Shown here: piece by piece, positions 18,487 to 27,765 of the stretch | Layout of the letters: every line of letters starts with the position of its first letter | How positions within the stretch are numbered: the first letter of the stretch is position 1 | Origin: Candidatus Onthovicinus excrementipullorum | GTDB lineage: Bacteria > Bacillota > Clostridia > Oscillospirales > Acutalibacteraceae | DNA length: 58,018 nucleotides | Direction: 5' to 3' | Assembly: GCA_018712345.1 (NCBI GenBank) | Contig: DVHG01000015.1 | Span: 1-58,018, forward strand | The notes under the pieces: generated by a model | Database searches by the model: none | Seen by the model: the letters and a program-made list of their open reading frames with translations, nothing else | What the model was told of the DNA's origin: nothing | Position numbers and translations under genes: made by a program

Positions 18487-21400
18487 TTACAGCTGTTCCG
18501 CCAGGGAGCGGATGTACCGGCAGAACTCCTTGTTCCGCCGGTCGATATCCTGCTCCCAAATCAGCATATCCGGAAGGGATACGGCAAAATAATCAATTAC
18601 GGCTTTTTTGCCCTCATGGTTGCGGCAGTAGCGCTCAAAGCTCTCCTTAATCTTTTGCACGCGCTCCTCCTCGCCCAGCTTGCGCAGTGCCAGCGCCTGA
18701 TAGAACACATAGTCCACGGGGTTGTCATTGTAATACATATCGTCCGCCACGGTATCGTCCCCGCGGGCGGCCAGCTGATAGTATTCCTGCGCCTGTGGAG
18801 CCCCGGACTGCTCGGCGAGCACGCCCATCCGGTAGTAAATATCGTTGCTGGTATCGAGGATCAGCTTGCCCTCGCCCAGATTTTCCGGGAAAGTGAGCGC
18901 ATCCCGGTACTTCTGCATAGCCTCTTCCGTTTTCCCCGCTGCGGCCAATGCGTCCGCACGGGCAAATTTGATCTCTTTATAAAGGCGGGTGACCTTCCCC
19001 TCTCCGCCCTCCCAGGGGTGGAACTTGCGGGAGAGAATCATCTCTTCCGCGCGCACGGCATCGCCGCTTACCAATACCAGACGAATATACTCCGCATAGA
19101 GGTCGTCGCGCTCCTGAACAACCGGCAGATACTGCTCCAGCAGCTCCAGCAGGAAGCTGTCGCCCTTTCCGGTGAGCTGATAGAGCTGGGTCAGCTCCAG
19201 CAGCACCCGGCCGTCCGTGCGGTCCAGCGACCAGGCCCGCTCCATATGCGATACGGCCTGCTCCGGATCATGTGCCTTGTTATAATAGTACAGGGACAGA
19301 TTGCGGTGCACGGTGGGTATACGGGGATCCATGCGCTCCGCCGCCAGCCAGTGATCGCGCGCCAGATCGTACTGCCGCTTATCGTAATACAGGTTGCCCA
19401 GGTAGTAATGCGCCAGCGCGTTCTCCCCGATATCATTAATCCTGTTAAGCACAATGATATCCATCAGACCGTTTGGGAAGTAGATTACGCCGGAGGCGGC
19501 AATTGCCTTTGCAATCTCCGCACTGAAAGATTTATGGCTGCTGTACCGCGCATAGGCAATGTAAAACAGGACCATGGGGTTCCGGCCGTTGGCCTGCGTC
19601 CAGGCACAGAGAATATCCTCCGCACGGTCGAATTCCCCAAGCAGCAGGTAGAAGGAGGCCGCCTGTGTGATCTCCGTCACATTGACGCCTGCCAAAAAGT
19701 CCTCCACGCCGATCTCAAAGCGTGAGACAAGGTCAAGCGGGTCCTGCTCCATGACGGTTTGGAGATGCTCCCGCATCTCCCCCAGCAGGCCCATTCGCTT
19801 GAGGGCCATACATTTCACCAGACGGCTGCGCACATCGTGCCCGCCGCAGGCGACGCCCTCATCCGCCAGGCGGTATGCCTCCTCAAAGCGGCCGCGCGTA
19901 TATTCGATCGCCGCCAGATAGTAATACGCGGCGCCCTTGTGCTCGTTGCTCCACAGGCACTTGTAAAACAGGTCATAGGCGCGTCCCTGTTCCCCCGTGA
20001 AGAGCTCCGCCACAGCGAGGTAGAAGAACGGATCCGTGGTGGGCGGATTGGGATTTTTGATGGTCGCCTTTTCAATGGCACGGCGCAAGTATGGCTTGCA
20101 CGCCTCAAAGCGGCCCTGACGCAGGAGCAGGAGACCATAGGCTGTATTGAGCCGGAGATCCGTTGGATCTCTCCTGAGCCCCTCCCGGTAGTAATCCTCC
20201 GGCAGACGCGTCGCATGGCGGTACTGCTCAATATGCAGGCCAAAGAGATAAAGCTCCTCCGTCGTTGCGCACTCGGCCGGGGGCGGGCACGCCGTAGCCG
20301 GCTCCGGAATCTCAAATTTCTCCACCATGGCGGGGGAAAAGCGCAGCTGCTGACCGTCATAGGTGATGCAAATTTCCGCATCCTCCCCGACATCTTTCCA
20401 CTTGAGCACCTCACCGGGTGCAAAGCCCACCGTTCTGGCGTATGTATTGCGGCCGGACTTCACCGAGACGGAAACCCCACGGTGTTCCCGAGCCGCATAG
20501 AGACAGAACTCGCCGTTTTCCGTGCCAAAGCAGAAATCCCGGTTGGCATTGCTGATCCGGCCGACCTCACGGTAGGGCATGAAATACTGAGTGAAGCTCT
20601 TTTCCTCATGCGGCTGGATAAAGGTGAAATCCGGCTGATTGTCCGTAAAACAGCCGGTCATCAGCTCAACATAGGGGCCGTCCTCATCCGTCAGGTTGCG
20701 GTCCCACGCCCTGCCAAAGTCGCCGCACCCCCAGGTCCACTGTTTTTTACCGGGGGAGATGTGATGATCCGCCACATGGAGCAGGCCGGCGCGTTTACCG
20801 TAATCATACCCCCCGATAAAGTCAAAGTTCGATTTGTAGGCCATAAAGGAGGTTGGCACCGGGATGTTTTTATACCGGGAGATATCCACCCCCTGGGAGT
20901 AATCCATCTTGTAGTAGGTTCCCTTAGCGATCGGGAACTCACTCACCGCGCGTTTGCCGTGATCCATTACAGCCGTGACATCGGGCGGCATGATGGTGGC
21001 GGTATCATCATTGACCGCATAGGCGGGATTGGCCCACCACAGGAAGGTCTGCGGCAGCGTACCATAGTTGAATACACGGGTGTGAATTTCCATGTACACG
21101 GCGTCCGGATAGAGCCTGATCTCCGTGAGCACCTTGAGCCCGAACATATGCTCTGTCTCCCCCACGGTGACGGAGGCGCTGCCATCCGGATAATGGCGGA
21201 TTTGATGGCGTACCGGCATGTAGGTGGAGGGCCGGTGATGCTGCGGCCAGTTGAATTCAATCCCGCCGCTGATCCACGGGCCGAGCAGGCCGACAAGCGC
21301 CGGCTTGATCACCCGGTTGCGGTAGACAAAATCATAACCGTTGGATTTATCACGTGCCGAATAGATGCGCCCGCCGAGTTCCGGGAGTACAACTACCTCA

Positions 21401-21603
21401 ATATAGTCGTTTTCAAGCACGACGGCGTCATACTCCCGGTCCGTCTTGACATCTTCGATCTTTTCAATCACGGGGTTGGGGTACACCTTACCGGAGCTGC
21501 CCTGATAGACCCGCTTTTCAAAAAACATCGGGTTCTTTTCTTCCTTACCGACCCCGTAGGTGGGGATCACCATCTTTTTCTCTATGACCTTTGCTGCTTT
21601 CAT
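18487..21603 (-). CDS. Large DUF5107 protein with long TPR array
   Basis: 1038 residues. DUF5107 beta-sandwich at about 55-380 (VVLPELGGRIYSARD, GGIEFNWPQHHRP, LWWANPAYAVND), followed by a long array of helical repeats of tetratricopeptide type (about 450-1010; DLRLNTAYGLLLLRQGRFEA is one repeat). No signal peptide or membrane segment. Start is 7 bases behind GAGG, 15 bases after a phosphoesterase gene. Proteins of this layout are seen in glycan loci of Bacteroidota and Clostridia but their activity is not established to my knowledge. It could be a carbohydrate-active enzyme or a scaffold that collects the cytoplasmic glycosidases; both are inference. Confidence 0.85.
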   Translation of the reverse strand: MKAAKVIEKKMVIPTYGVGKEEKNPMFFEKRVYQGSSGKVYPNPVIEKIEDVKTDREYDAVVLENDYIEVVVLPELGGRIYSARDKSNGYDFVYRNRVIKPALVGLLGPWISGGIEFNWPQHHRPSTYMPVRHQIRHYPDGSASVTVGETEHMFGLKVLTEIRLYPDAVYMEIHTRVFNYGTLPQTFLWWANPAYAVNDDTATIMPPDVTAVMDHGKRAVSEFPIAKGTYYKMDYSQGVDISRYKNIPVPTSFMAYKSNFDFIGGYDYGKRAGLLHVADHHISPGKKQWTWGCGDFGRAWDRNLTDEDGPYVELMTGCFTDNQPDFTFIQPHEEKSFTQYFMPYREVGRISNANRDFCFGTENGEFCLYAAREHRGVSVSVKSGRNTYARTVGFAPGEVLKWKDVGEDAEICITYDGQQLRFSPAMVEKFEIPEPATACPPPAECATTEELYLFGLHIEQYRHATRLPEDYYREGLRRDPTDLRLNTAYGLLLLRQGRFEACKPYLRRAIEKATIKNPNPPTTDPFFYLAVAELFTGEQGRAYDLFYKCLWSNEHKGAAYYYLAAIEYTRGRFEEAYRLADEGVACGGHDVRSRLVKCMALKRMGLLGEMREHLQTVMEQDPLDLVSRFEIGVEDFLAGVNVTEITQAASFYLLLGEFDRAEDILCAWTQANGRNPMVLFYIAYARYSSHKSFSAEIAKAIAASGVIYFPNGLMDIIVLNRINDIGENALAHYYLGNLYYDKRQYDLARDHWLAAERMDPRIPTVHRNLSLYYYNKAHDPEQAVSHMERAWSLDRTDGRVLLELTQLYQLTGKGDSFLLELLEQYLPVVQERDDLYAEYIRLVLVSGDAVRAEEMILSRKFHPWEGGEGKVTRLYKEIKFARADALAAAGKTEEAMQKYRDALTFPENLGEGKLILDTSNDIYYRMGVLAEQSGAPQAQEYYQLAARGDDTVADDMYYNDNPVDYVFYQALALRKLGEEERVQKIKESFERYCRNHEGKKAVIDYFAVSLPDMLIWEQDIDRRNKEFCRYIRSLAEQL

Positions 21604-21618
21604 CGTTAAACCTCATCC

Positions 21619-22677
21619 TTAAAAATAGATCAATTCCTCTGTCACCTGATTGTTCGGGTGAACCGTCAGGAGTGTGCCGCCCGTCATGCCGAATTTGAAG
21701 TTACAGTTAAAGGAACTCTTCATTGCATGGCAGAGCTTGATTCCATCTCTTTGGGCGATAAAATTATTGGTATGAATGTGGCCTGCAAAAACGTGTGTAC
21801 CATTGTGCTGCTTCATCGCATCAAACAGGCCGCCGTCCGCCTTGAGCTCTCCGGCCACCGCATAGCCATCGCCCTGCTCAAAATCAGTCAGTCCGTTGTA
21901 CTCGGGCAGCGGGTGATGGAAGAATGCCATGTTCTGCGGATAATCGCCCTCGGCAGCCTTTACGCCCTCCATATTCCAATTGTACCACGCGACCTGCTGT
22001 GAATTGATGCCCTCGGTCTGCGCCTCATACTCCAGACTACTGCCGCTGTCCATCATGAAGAGCATCTGCTCCGTCTTCCCGTCACGGGTCAGGCGAATCG
22101 CGTAATTTCCGGCGCCGTGCAGGTTCTCCGGACCATACTGGAACATGCCGTATTCGCTCGTATTCAGGATGTCGACCAGCTTCGCCTTATCGGCACGGCC
22201 CTCGTCATCGTGGTTACCGAATACACACGCCCACGGCGTCTGATAGCTGTCCATCTGTTTGACAAAGCGCTCGTATTCGATATCATTCCGGTCGGTGAGA
22301 GTCGTATCACCGAGAACCAAAATCAAATCCGGCCGAACCTCTTCAACCATATTGTCGAGCGCAATCTTGCCAGCCCAGTCAAGCACGTAATTCACACCCA
22401 GGCAGGCCGCAAAAGTCGCTTGATTTTTCAGGTGAATATCTGTGATCACAAGGACTTTGTAGTCTTCATCGCCCATATCAAGTGACTGGAGCCTGGAAAT
22501 GTCAAATGTCTGATCCGCACTCCACGCCGGATCACCGGTCGCGGTACCGTGCTGTTCCTGCTTGCCAAGGTAGGAAAAATAGATGTTAAATGCACCGATG
22601 ACAGCTGCCAGCACGATGGCGATTGCCACAATGATTGCGATAACCTTTTTTGCCTTGCTGCTGATTTTTTTAGCCAT
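21619..22677 (-). CDS. Membrane-anchored metallophosphoesterase, tandem copy 2
   Basis: 352 residues. N-terminal anchor helix (about 10-33) after a lysine-rich start, then an extracellular calcineurin-like domain: ITDIHLK, VLGDTT, VFGNHDDEG, FFHHPLPEY and FAGHIHTN, so all metal ligands appear intact. Highly similar along its length to the gene directly upstream (22728-23789), including the last ten residues before the stop. SD GAGGAAG precedes the ATG. The pair is a recent tandem duplication inside the operon. Likely acts on phosphate esters outside the cell; the natural substrate is unknown. Confidence 0.9.
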   Translation of the reverse strand: MAKKISSKAKKVIAIIVAIAIVLAAVIGAFNIYFSYLGKQEQHGTATGDPAWSADQTFDISRLQSLDMGDEDYKVLVITDIHLKNQATFAACLGVNYVLDWAGKIALDNMVEEVRPDLILVLGDTTLTDRNDIEYERFVKQMDSYQTPWACVFGNHDDEGRADKAKLVDILNTSEYGMFQYGPENLHGAGNYAIRLTRDGKTEQMLFMMDSGSSLEYEAQTEGINSQQVAWYNWNMEGVKAAEGDYPQNMAFFHHPLPEYNGLTDFEQGDGYAVAGELKADGGLFDAMKQHNGTHVFAGHIHTNNFIAQRDGIKLCHAMKSSFNCNFKFGMTGGTLLTVHPNNQVTEELIYF

Positions 22678-22727
22678 GATCGCTTCCTCTTTTCCCTCAC
22701 AGTTCCGATAGATCGCAGTTCGTTTTT

Positions 22728-23789
22728 TTAGAAATAGATCAATTCCTGCTTCACCTGATTGTCCGGGCTGATGGTCAGGAGTGTGCCGCCCGTCATGCCA
22801 AATTTGAAATAGCAGTTGTAAGAGCTCTTCAGCGCGTAGCTGACTTTGATTCCGTCCACCTCTGCGGTGAAGTCGTTATTGTGGTCGTGCGCGGCGAACA
22901 TCTGCGTGCCGTTGTGCGTTTTCATCGCCTCAAACAGGCCGCCGTCTGTATTACTCGCTGCGGTCCCCTCGGCCCGCTCGCCCATGATAAAGCCGTCCTC
23001 CAGCTCACTGTAAAGCGGCAGCGGGATATGGAAGAACGCCATGTTCTGCGGATAGTCGCCCTCGGCGGCCTTTACGCCCTCCATGTTCCAATTGTACCAT
23101 GCAACCTGCTGCTCATTGATACCGTCCGTCTTGGCCTCAAACTCCAGGCTGCTGCCGCTGTCCATCATAAAGAGCATCTGCTCCGTCTTCCCGTCACGGG
23201 TCAGGCGGATGACATAGTTTCCGGCGCCATGCAGGTTCTCCGGGCCGTACTGGAACATGCCGTATTCGCTCGTATTCAGGATGTCGACCAGCTTGGCCTT
23301 ATCGGCGCGTCCCTCATCATCGTGGTTGCCGAAGACACAGGCCCACGGCGTCTGATAGCTGTCCATCTGCTTGACAAAGCGCTCATATTCAATATCATTG
23401 CGGTCGCAGAGCGTCGTATCCCCGAGCACGAGAATCAGATCAGGGGCCGTGTCCTTGACCAGTTTGTTAAGAGCAATTTTGCCCGCCCAGTCGAGCACGT
23501 AGTTAACACCCAACTCCGCTGCAAATGTGCCGTGATTCTTCAGGTGGATATCCGTGATGACAAGGACCTTATAGTCCTCACTGCCCATATCGAGCGACTG
23601 GAGCTTGGAAATGTCAAACGCCTGATCCGCACTCCACGCCGGATCACCGGCCGCGGTACCATGCTGCTCCTGCTTGCCGAGGTAGGAAAAATAGATATTA
23701 ACCCCTCCGATGACCGCCGCGATGGCGACGACGATCGCCAACAAAACGGCGATGATTTTCTTTGCCTTACTGCTGATTTTTTTACGCAT
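22728..23789 (-). CDS. Membrane-anchored metallophosphoesterase, tandem copy 1
   Basis: 353 residues. Same layout as the downstream copy: KKISSKAKK start, one anchor helix, ITDIHLKN, VLGDTTLCD, VFGNHDDEG and FFHIPLPLY. The last motif reads FAAHDHNND, with Ala replacing the usual Gly before His, while the neighbouring copy has FAGHIHTN; the two His residues are kept, so activity is still likely. GGGGAGAG lies 7 bases before the ATG. It follows the GH110 gene by 17 bases. The two copies differ mostly in the loop before the last motif, which suggests divergence of substrate rather than decay. Confidence 0.9.
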   Translation of the reverse strand: MRKKISSKAKKIIAVLLAIVVAIAAVIGGVNIYFSYLGKQEQHGTAAGDPAWSADQAFDISKLQSLDMGSEDYKVLVITDIHLKNHGTFAAELGVNYVLDWAGKIALNKLVKDTAPDLILVLGDTTLCDRNDIEYERFVKQMDSYQTPWACVFGNHDDEGRADKAKLVDILNTSEYGMFQYGPENLHGAGNYVIRLTRDGKTEQMLFMMDSGSSLEFEAKTDGINEQQVAWYNWNMEGVKAAEGDYPQNMAFFHIPLPLYSELEDGFIMGERAEGTAASNTDGGLFEAMKTHNGTQMFAAHDHNNDFTAEVDGIKVSYALKSSYNCYFKFGMTGGTLLTISPDNQVKQELIYF

Positions 23790-23806
23790 GACTATTCTCT
23801 CCCCTT

Positions 23807-25417
23807 TTAAAAAGTCACCTGGCTGTCCTTGATGCGCAGCTTGGGTTCACGTTCATGATGGTTTCCGACAATCTGTACACTGTCCGCTGACTTGACATAG
23901 TACGACGGGGTGCGCACGGTGTTATTCCGAATTACGACGCCTGTATGAACGGCGCCCGCGTGCCTCTTATTTTCCGGCTTGATACATACGGTGTGCTCCG
24001 GACAGTACTTGAAGGTGTTTCCCTCAATGACCACATCCCGAACACATCCGCTCTCATACCAGTTTTTGGCGTCGTCACTGATGAGGATGTGGTTCATCGT
24101 GGTATGTTCAAAAATATTTTCCCGGATCCGCACCTTACCACGCACAGTCAGCAACAGGCCGCGCGTAATGATCCGATCCATCGTGTTGTGTTCAAAGGTG
24201 AGGTCCGGGTTTGCATCGATATCCTCGATCACATCCCCCACACTGCCCTGAACAGCTCCGTCCAGCACCAGACGGATGTTATATTCGTCCAACTGCTCGC
24301 TCTGCCGGATGATAGCCTCCCCGCGGCAGAGCAGCGTCTCCGGACTGACAAAGGTGATCCGATCGCCGGGGCGGAGCGGATTAAAGCCGTGGGACTGCGG
24401 GTGCATAAACCGGACGGTGATGGAATCCCCAGCGTGCTCGACTATTTTAAAGTGGAAGCCATGGGCATTCAGGCAGTCATCCCCCGCGCCCTCAAAAAAG
24501 CTGTCCTGTACGGTGACCTGCCCGCGGCACATGCAGATCTGGATAAAATCCGCCACTGACGCCATCAGGCGCGGACCGCCTGCCTGGGGAGCAAACCGCA
24601 GGTTTGAAAAAGTCAGGGTGTCGCTGTCCTGCGCGACGAGCGCCAGCCCGTAATTGAAATTCTGCTCAACGCCCTCAAGGGTGATATCCTGACAGCGGTC
24701 GATAAAAATGCCGTTGTATTTGCGGCGAACGTCAAACAGCTCATAGCGCTCACCGATCTTAAACCGCAGAGCGTCCGGCATGTACACGCGGAACAGATGA
24801 TCTTCCCTCTCCTCAATGCGCCATGCGCTGAAAAACGGGTGCCCCGTTCGCTTTAAAATCCCCGGATCGGCGGCATCGATATGGCCGATCCAGCCAGCGA
24901 CCCGTGCAGCGAGGAAAGAGGTGCAATAATCCTCGCCCACAAAGTAAAACTTGCCGCCATACCGGATGTACTGGCTCTCCGCATCCAGGCGGAAGTCCAC
25001 CCAGAACGGGCCCTTTTTCACTACAGACAGCTCATGCATATCGGGCCGGTGTGCGGTCAATCGGATATCGCGTACCGTCACATTGCGGCATTCGATGAGC
25101 GCCATATTGGTCGCCCGACCATACAGGATAAACGCCGCGCCGTTCCCCTCGAGGGTGATATCATTCACGCCCTCCAGCAGGAGCCCGGCCCGGTTTTCAT
25201 GCGGGACCTCCCCCGGCTGCCACTCGTTATCCCCCACCGTATTGGTCACATACATCTTCCGCAGCGGAAGGTGCTCCGCCCGGATCGGATAGTCCCCTTT
25301 TTCAAAGATGACTGTACACGGCTCCTGCACCGTTTTCAGATACTCCGCCAGCCGGATCAGCGGCTGAGCCGCGTCCACACCGGGTACAATCCCAAAATCT
25401 TTTGCCTGAATAATCAT
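23807..25417 (-). CDS. Probable GH110 alpha-1,3-galactosidase
   Basis: 536 residues, right-handed beta-helix throughout. The segments ASVADFIQI (Asp290) and FEGAGDDCLNAHG (Asp313, Asp314) match the conserved acidic cluster of GH110, inverting exo-alpha-galactosidases that remove the terminal alpha-1,3-galactose of blood group B and linear alpha-Gal epitopes; the 23-residue spacing also fits. No signal peptide, so cytoplasmic. Start overlaps the stop of the GH101-like gene (ATGA) behind GAGGTGG. The presence of fucosidases next to it fits the branched B antigen, which carries alpha-1,2-fucose. A different polysaccharide-lyase-like beta-helix is the main alternative. Confidence 0.8.
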   Translation of the reverse strand: MIIQAKDFGIVPGVDAAQPLIRLAEYLKTVQEPCTVIFEKGDYPIRAEHLPLRKMYVTNTVGDNEWQPGEVPHENRAGLLLEGVNDITLEGNGAAFILYGRATNMALIECRNVTVRDIRLTAHRPDMHELSVVKKGPFWVDFRLDAESQYIRYGGKFYFVGEDYCTSFLAARVAGWIGHIDAADPGILKRTGHPFFSAWRIEEREDHLFRVYMPDALRFKIGERYELFDVRRKYNGIFIDRCQDITLEGVEQNFNYGLALVAQDSDTLTFSNLRFAPQAGGPRLMASVADFIQICMCRGQVTVQDSFFEGAGDDCLNAHGFHFKIVEHAGDSITVRFMHPQSHGFNPLRPGDRITFVSPETLLCRGEAIIRQSEQLDEYNIRLVLDGAVQGSVGDVIEDIDANPDLTFEHNTMDRIITRGLLLTVRGKVRIRENIFEHTTMNHILISDDAKNWYESGCVRDVVIEGNTFKYCPEHTVCIKPENKRHAGAVHTGVVIRNNTVRTPSYYVKSADSVQIVGNHHEREPKLRIKDSQVTF

Positions 25418-26715
25418 ATTTCCACCTCAATTTGATAAGCGCTCTCCGGCTGTGCATGGCAGCGAATTGCTCCATCAATCACCGGCAATGTATCGCAGGT
25501 TTCGGAAATTCCATCCGGCGTCAGCCGGTAAATGTGTGCGGTCTGCCCGTCCACATACCATGTCTGTTCTCCCCCGGCCTCCGAATACGCCAAATAGGAA
25601 TTCGGACGGATCACCTCCGGCAGGCACAGCTCATTACCCCGCTTGAGGACCTTGCCGTCCCGTTCAATCCGGTGCCCATCCACAAACGACACGACGCCGC
25701 CGGTGTGGTACAGCCGCCGGGAGTTCCCGATCCCGCGCATTTTTTGCCGCTTGAACTGGTTGAGATAGTAGTGCGGGACCGTATAGGTGATAAAGCGCTT
25801 GAGGAATTCCTGCGTCCACGATGGGTCGTCGTGGTGCAGCAGAATGTCCTCGCCATGCAAATTGCCATAGATGAGCCATTCCAGCTGCTTATACGGCGTG
25901 AGATCCTTGCACTGCTGCCCGAATCCGACGAGGGAGGCGGGATATTTTAAAATCTCCCGCGGACTGAGGACCGGGTTCCAGAACGCGGGAATTAGCCCGA
26001 TAACATCACTCTTGCCAAAGTGGATGCGCATGCCGGAATTCTGCTCCCGGTAGATGAACTCGCTGGTCACCTCAACGCCGCGGCTGTTGAAGTACTCAAT
26101 CATCTTCCGGCGCGCCGCCTTCTCCCGTGCAACGGAGGTATCTTTCCCCTTGTGCACAAAAAAAGCATCAATATGGACTGTTCCGGCCTCCTCAATTGGA
26201 AGCAACTTGAGCAGACGGTCCACCCGTTTTTTAAAGTATCCGCTCTCCCACTCCTGCGCCAGACGCACCTGATAGGCCTTGCGCCCTCCCCAGACACCCG
26301 TGACCTTGGGCTTTCCGTTCCGGCCGCACAGGATCAGGTCATTGGCGATATATTCCGGCCAGAGCGCACTCTCCTGATAGGCATCCGAGATATTGATGTG
26401 GTAGCTGATGACCGTATTGTACTTTTTAGCCTCCTCGACAAGGCGCAGCAGGCTATCCAAAGCAGTCGCGTCCTGCGGGCTCTTCAGCTGGGGATTTACC
26501 TCAAAGAACTCCGGATAGCGGTCATCGTGACCATTGTACTGCCACCCGACAAGGTAGAGCACCTTGGTATACCCCGGCGTTAGGCCGTCAATTTGCCTGA
26601 CGATCTCGAGCGCCCGATCAAATGTACACAGCACCTTGCAGCCGATCTGCGGATCCGGCACGGCGAGACCCAGCTTGAGCATGAGCGTATGTGTATAATC
26701 GTATTTTTGAAACAT
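25414..26715 (-). CDS. Compact GH101-like enzyme (copy 2)
   Basis: 433 residues, paralogue of 9311-10678. Shared landmarks: YLVGWQYNGHDDRYPEFFEV (54-73), VISYHINISDAY, HIDAFF with candidate nucleophile Asp183, and TSEFIYRE with candidate acid/base Glu219. Like copy 1 it lacks the long accessory domains and signal peptide of classical GH101 proteins. ATG at 26715 is chosen because GGAAGGA lies 9 bases upstream; two bases separate it from the preceding phosphoesterase stop. The residues around the nucleophile differ between copies (HVDNFQ versus HIDAFF), so they may act on different alpha-linked GalNAc or galactose structures. Confidence 0.72.
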   Translation of the reverse strand: MFQKYDYTHTLMLKLGLAVPDPQIGCKVLCTFDRALEIVRQIDGLTPGYTKVLYLVGWQYNGHDDRYPEFFEVNPQLKSPQDATALDSLLRLVEEAKKYNTVISYHINISDAYQESALWPEYIANDLILCGRNGKPKVTGVWGGRKAYQVRLAQEWESGYFKKRVDRLLKLLPIEEAGTVHIDAFFVHKGKDTSVAREKAARRKMIEYFNSRGVEVTSEFIYREQNSGMRIHFGKSDVIGLIPAFWNPVLSPREILKYPASLVGFGQQCKDLTPYKQLEWLIYGNLHGEDILLHHDDPSWTQEFLKRFITYTVPHYYLNQFKRQKMRGIGNSRRLYHTGGVVSFVDGHRIERDGKVLKRGNELCLPEVIRPNSYLAYSEAGGEQTWYVDGQTAHIYRLTPDGISETCDTLPVIDGAIRCHAQPESAYQIEVEI

Positions 26716-26717
26716 AG

Positions 26718-27761
26718 TCAAAATTCCTTCCCGTAGCACAGCTTTCCGAGTCCGAACCAGCGGTAGATCCCCTGCTGGGTAAAGCTGCCGTCCTCATTGA
26801 TATAGATCAGCTTGCCGCCCTTCTGCGGGACAAGGTAAATGTTGTGATCACAGGAATAGCCGTACGCCAGACGGATGCCCTGATAGTCAACCGTGTAGTT
26901 ATTCATGTGGTCGTGGCCAACAAAGCAGCCTTTCGTGCTGCCGAGCGCCTGCATGGTCTCGAACATCTCATCGTCATGATTGCTGCAATAGACCTGCTCA
27001 AACTTCACACCATCAAGCACATTGCCGCTTGCCTTAGCCTCCTCATAGCCCGTTACGTACTCGCGCATGGGGATATGGAAAAATGCCAGCGACGGGATGA
27101 CTTTATTTTCATCCCCATTGACCTCTTTTGCGATGGATTTGACCGTATCCGCATACCACTGGATCTGATTCTCATGGAAGCAGTCGTACCCGTCATCCTT
27201 GCCCAGAGCCGGATCATAGTAGTACATATTGCTGTCCATCATGATCAGGGACATAATGACCTTGCCGGAGTCATCGGTAATGTTGTAATAGTAGTTCCCC
27301 TCGCCGTCGACATCCTCCGGCCCGCGCTCAAAGAAGCAGTACTCCAGCGATTCCAGATATTCGGAGAGCTGCGTCTTCGTGTGGGTGCGGCGGTCCTCCG
27401 CATCGTGATTGCCATAGACAAAGCCCCACGGGATCTTGAAGGATTCCAAAAAACTGCCGAAGGTTTCAAACGCCTGCATGTTCTCATCCTCGCTGGTGAT
27501 GTCACCGGTGACGATGATGACGTCCGGATCGGAGGCCTCAATCATCTGCGTGATGGTGTTGAACGCCTTCTGATCCTTATTTTCGTTATTGAGGATGTGG
27601 ACATCTGTAATTTGCAGGACCTTGCACACGGCGTTCTGCCCGCCCGGCTTGTGCGTAAACACTCCGCCAAACAGCAGGCCGCTCACAAGTGCAAGAATCA
27701 AAATAATGACACAAATGATAATCCCCACAATCCTGAGCCCCTTTTTTGCAGACTTTTTCAT
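26718..27761 (-). CDS. Membrane-anchored metallophosphoesterase (third type)
   Basis: 347 residues. KKSAKKGLR start, strongly hydrophobic helix at about 11-32, then an extracellular catalytic domain with QITDVHI, VTGDITSED, VYGNHDAED, FFHIPMREY and FVGHDHMNNY. All expected metal ligands are present. It is clearly related to the tandem pair at 21619-23789 but more distant. GGGAG lies 9 bases before the ATG, and the gene follows the GH95 gene by 4 bases and precedes the GH101-like copy 2 by 2 bases, so it is tightly built into the operon. Substrate unknown. Confidence 0.9.
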   Translation of the reverse strand: MKKSAKKGLRIVGIIICVIILILALVSGLLFGGVFTHKPGGQNAVCKVLQITDVHILNNENKDQKAFNTITQMIEASDPDVIIVTGDITSEDENMQAFETFGSFLESFKIPWGFVYGNHDAEDRRTHTKTQLSEYLESLEYCFFERGPEDVDGEGNYYYNITDDSGKVIMSLIMMDSNMYYYDPALGKDDGYDCFHENQIQWYADTVKSIAKEVNGDENKVIPSLAFFHIPMREYVTGYEEAKASGNVLDGVKFEQVYCSNHDDEMFETMQALGSTKGCFVGHDHMNNYTVDYQGIRLAYGYSCDHNIYLVPQKGGKLIYINEDGSFTQQGIYRWFGLGKLCYGKEF

Positions 27762-27765
27762 GATC

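Noticed and set aside
17067-18650. Long plus-strand open frame (527 codons) opposite GH35
   Set aside because: Crosses the GH35 and DUF5107 boundary and has no recognisable product.
19759-21609. Long plus-strand open frame (616 codons) opposite the large DUF5107 gene
   Set aside because: No domain, no start signal; complement of a real coding frame.
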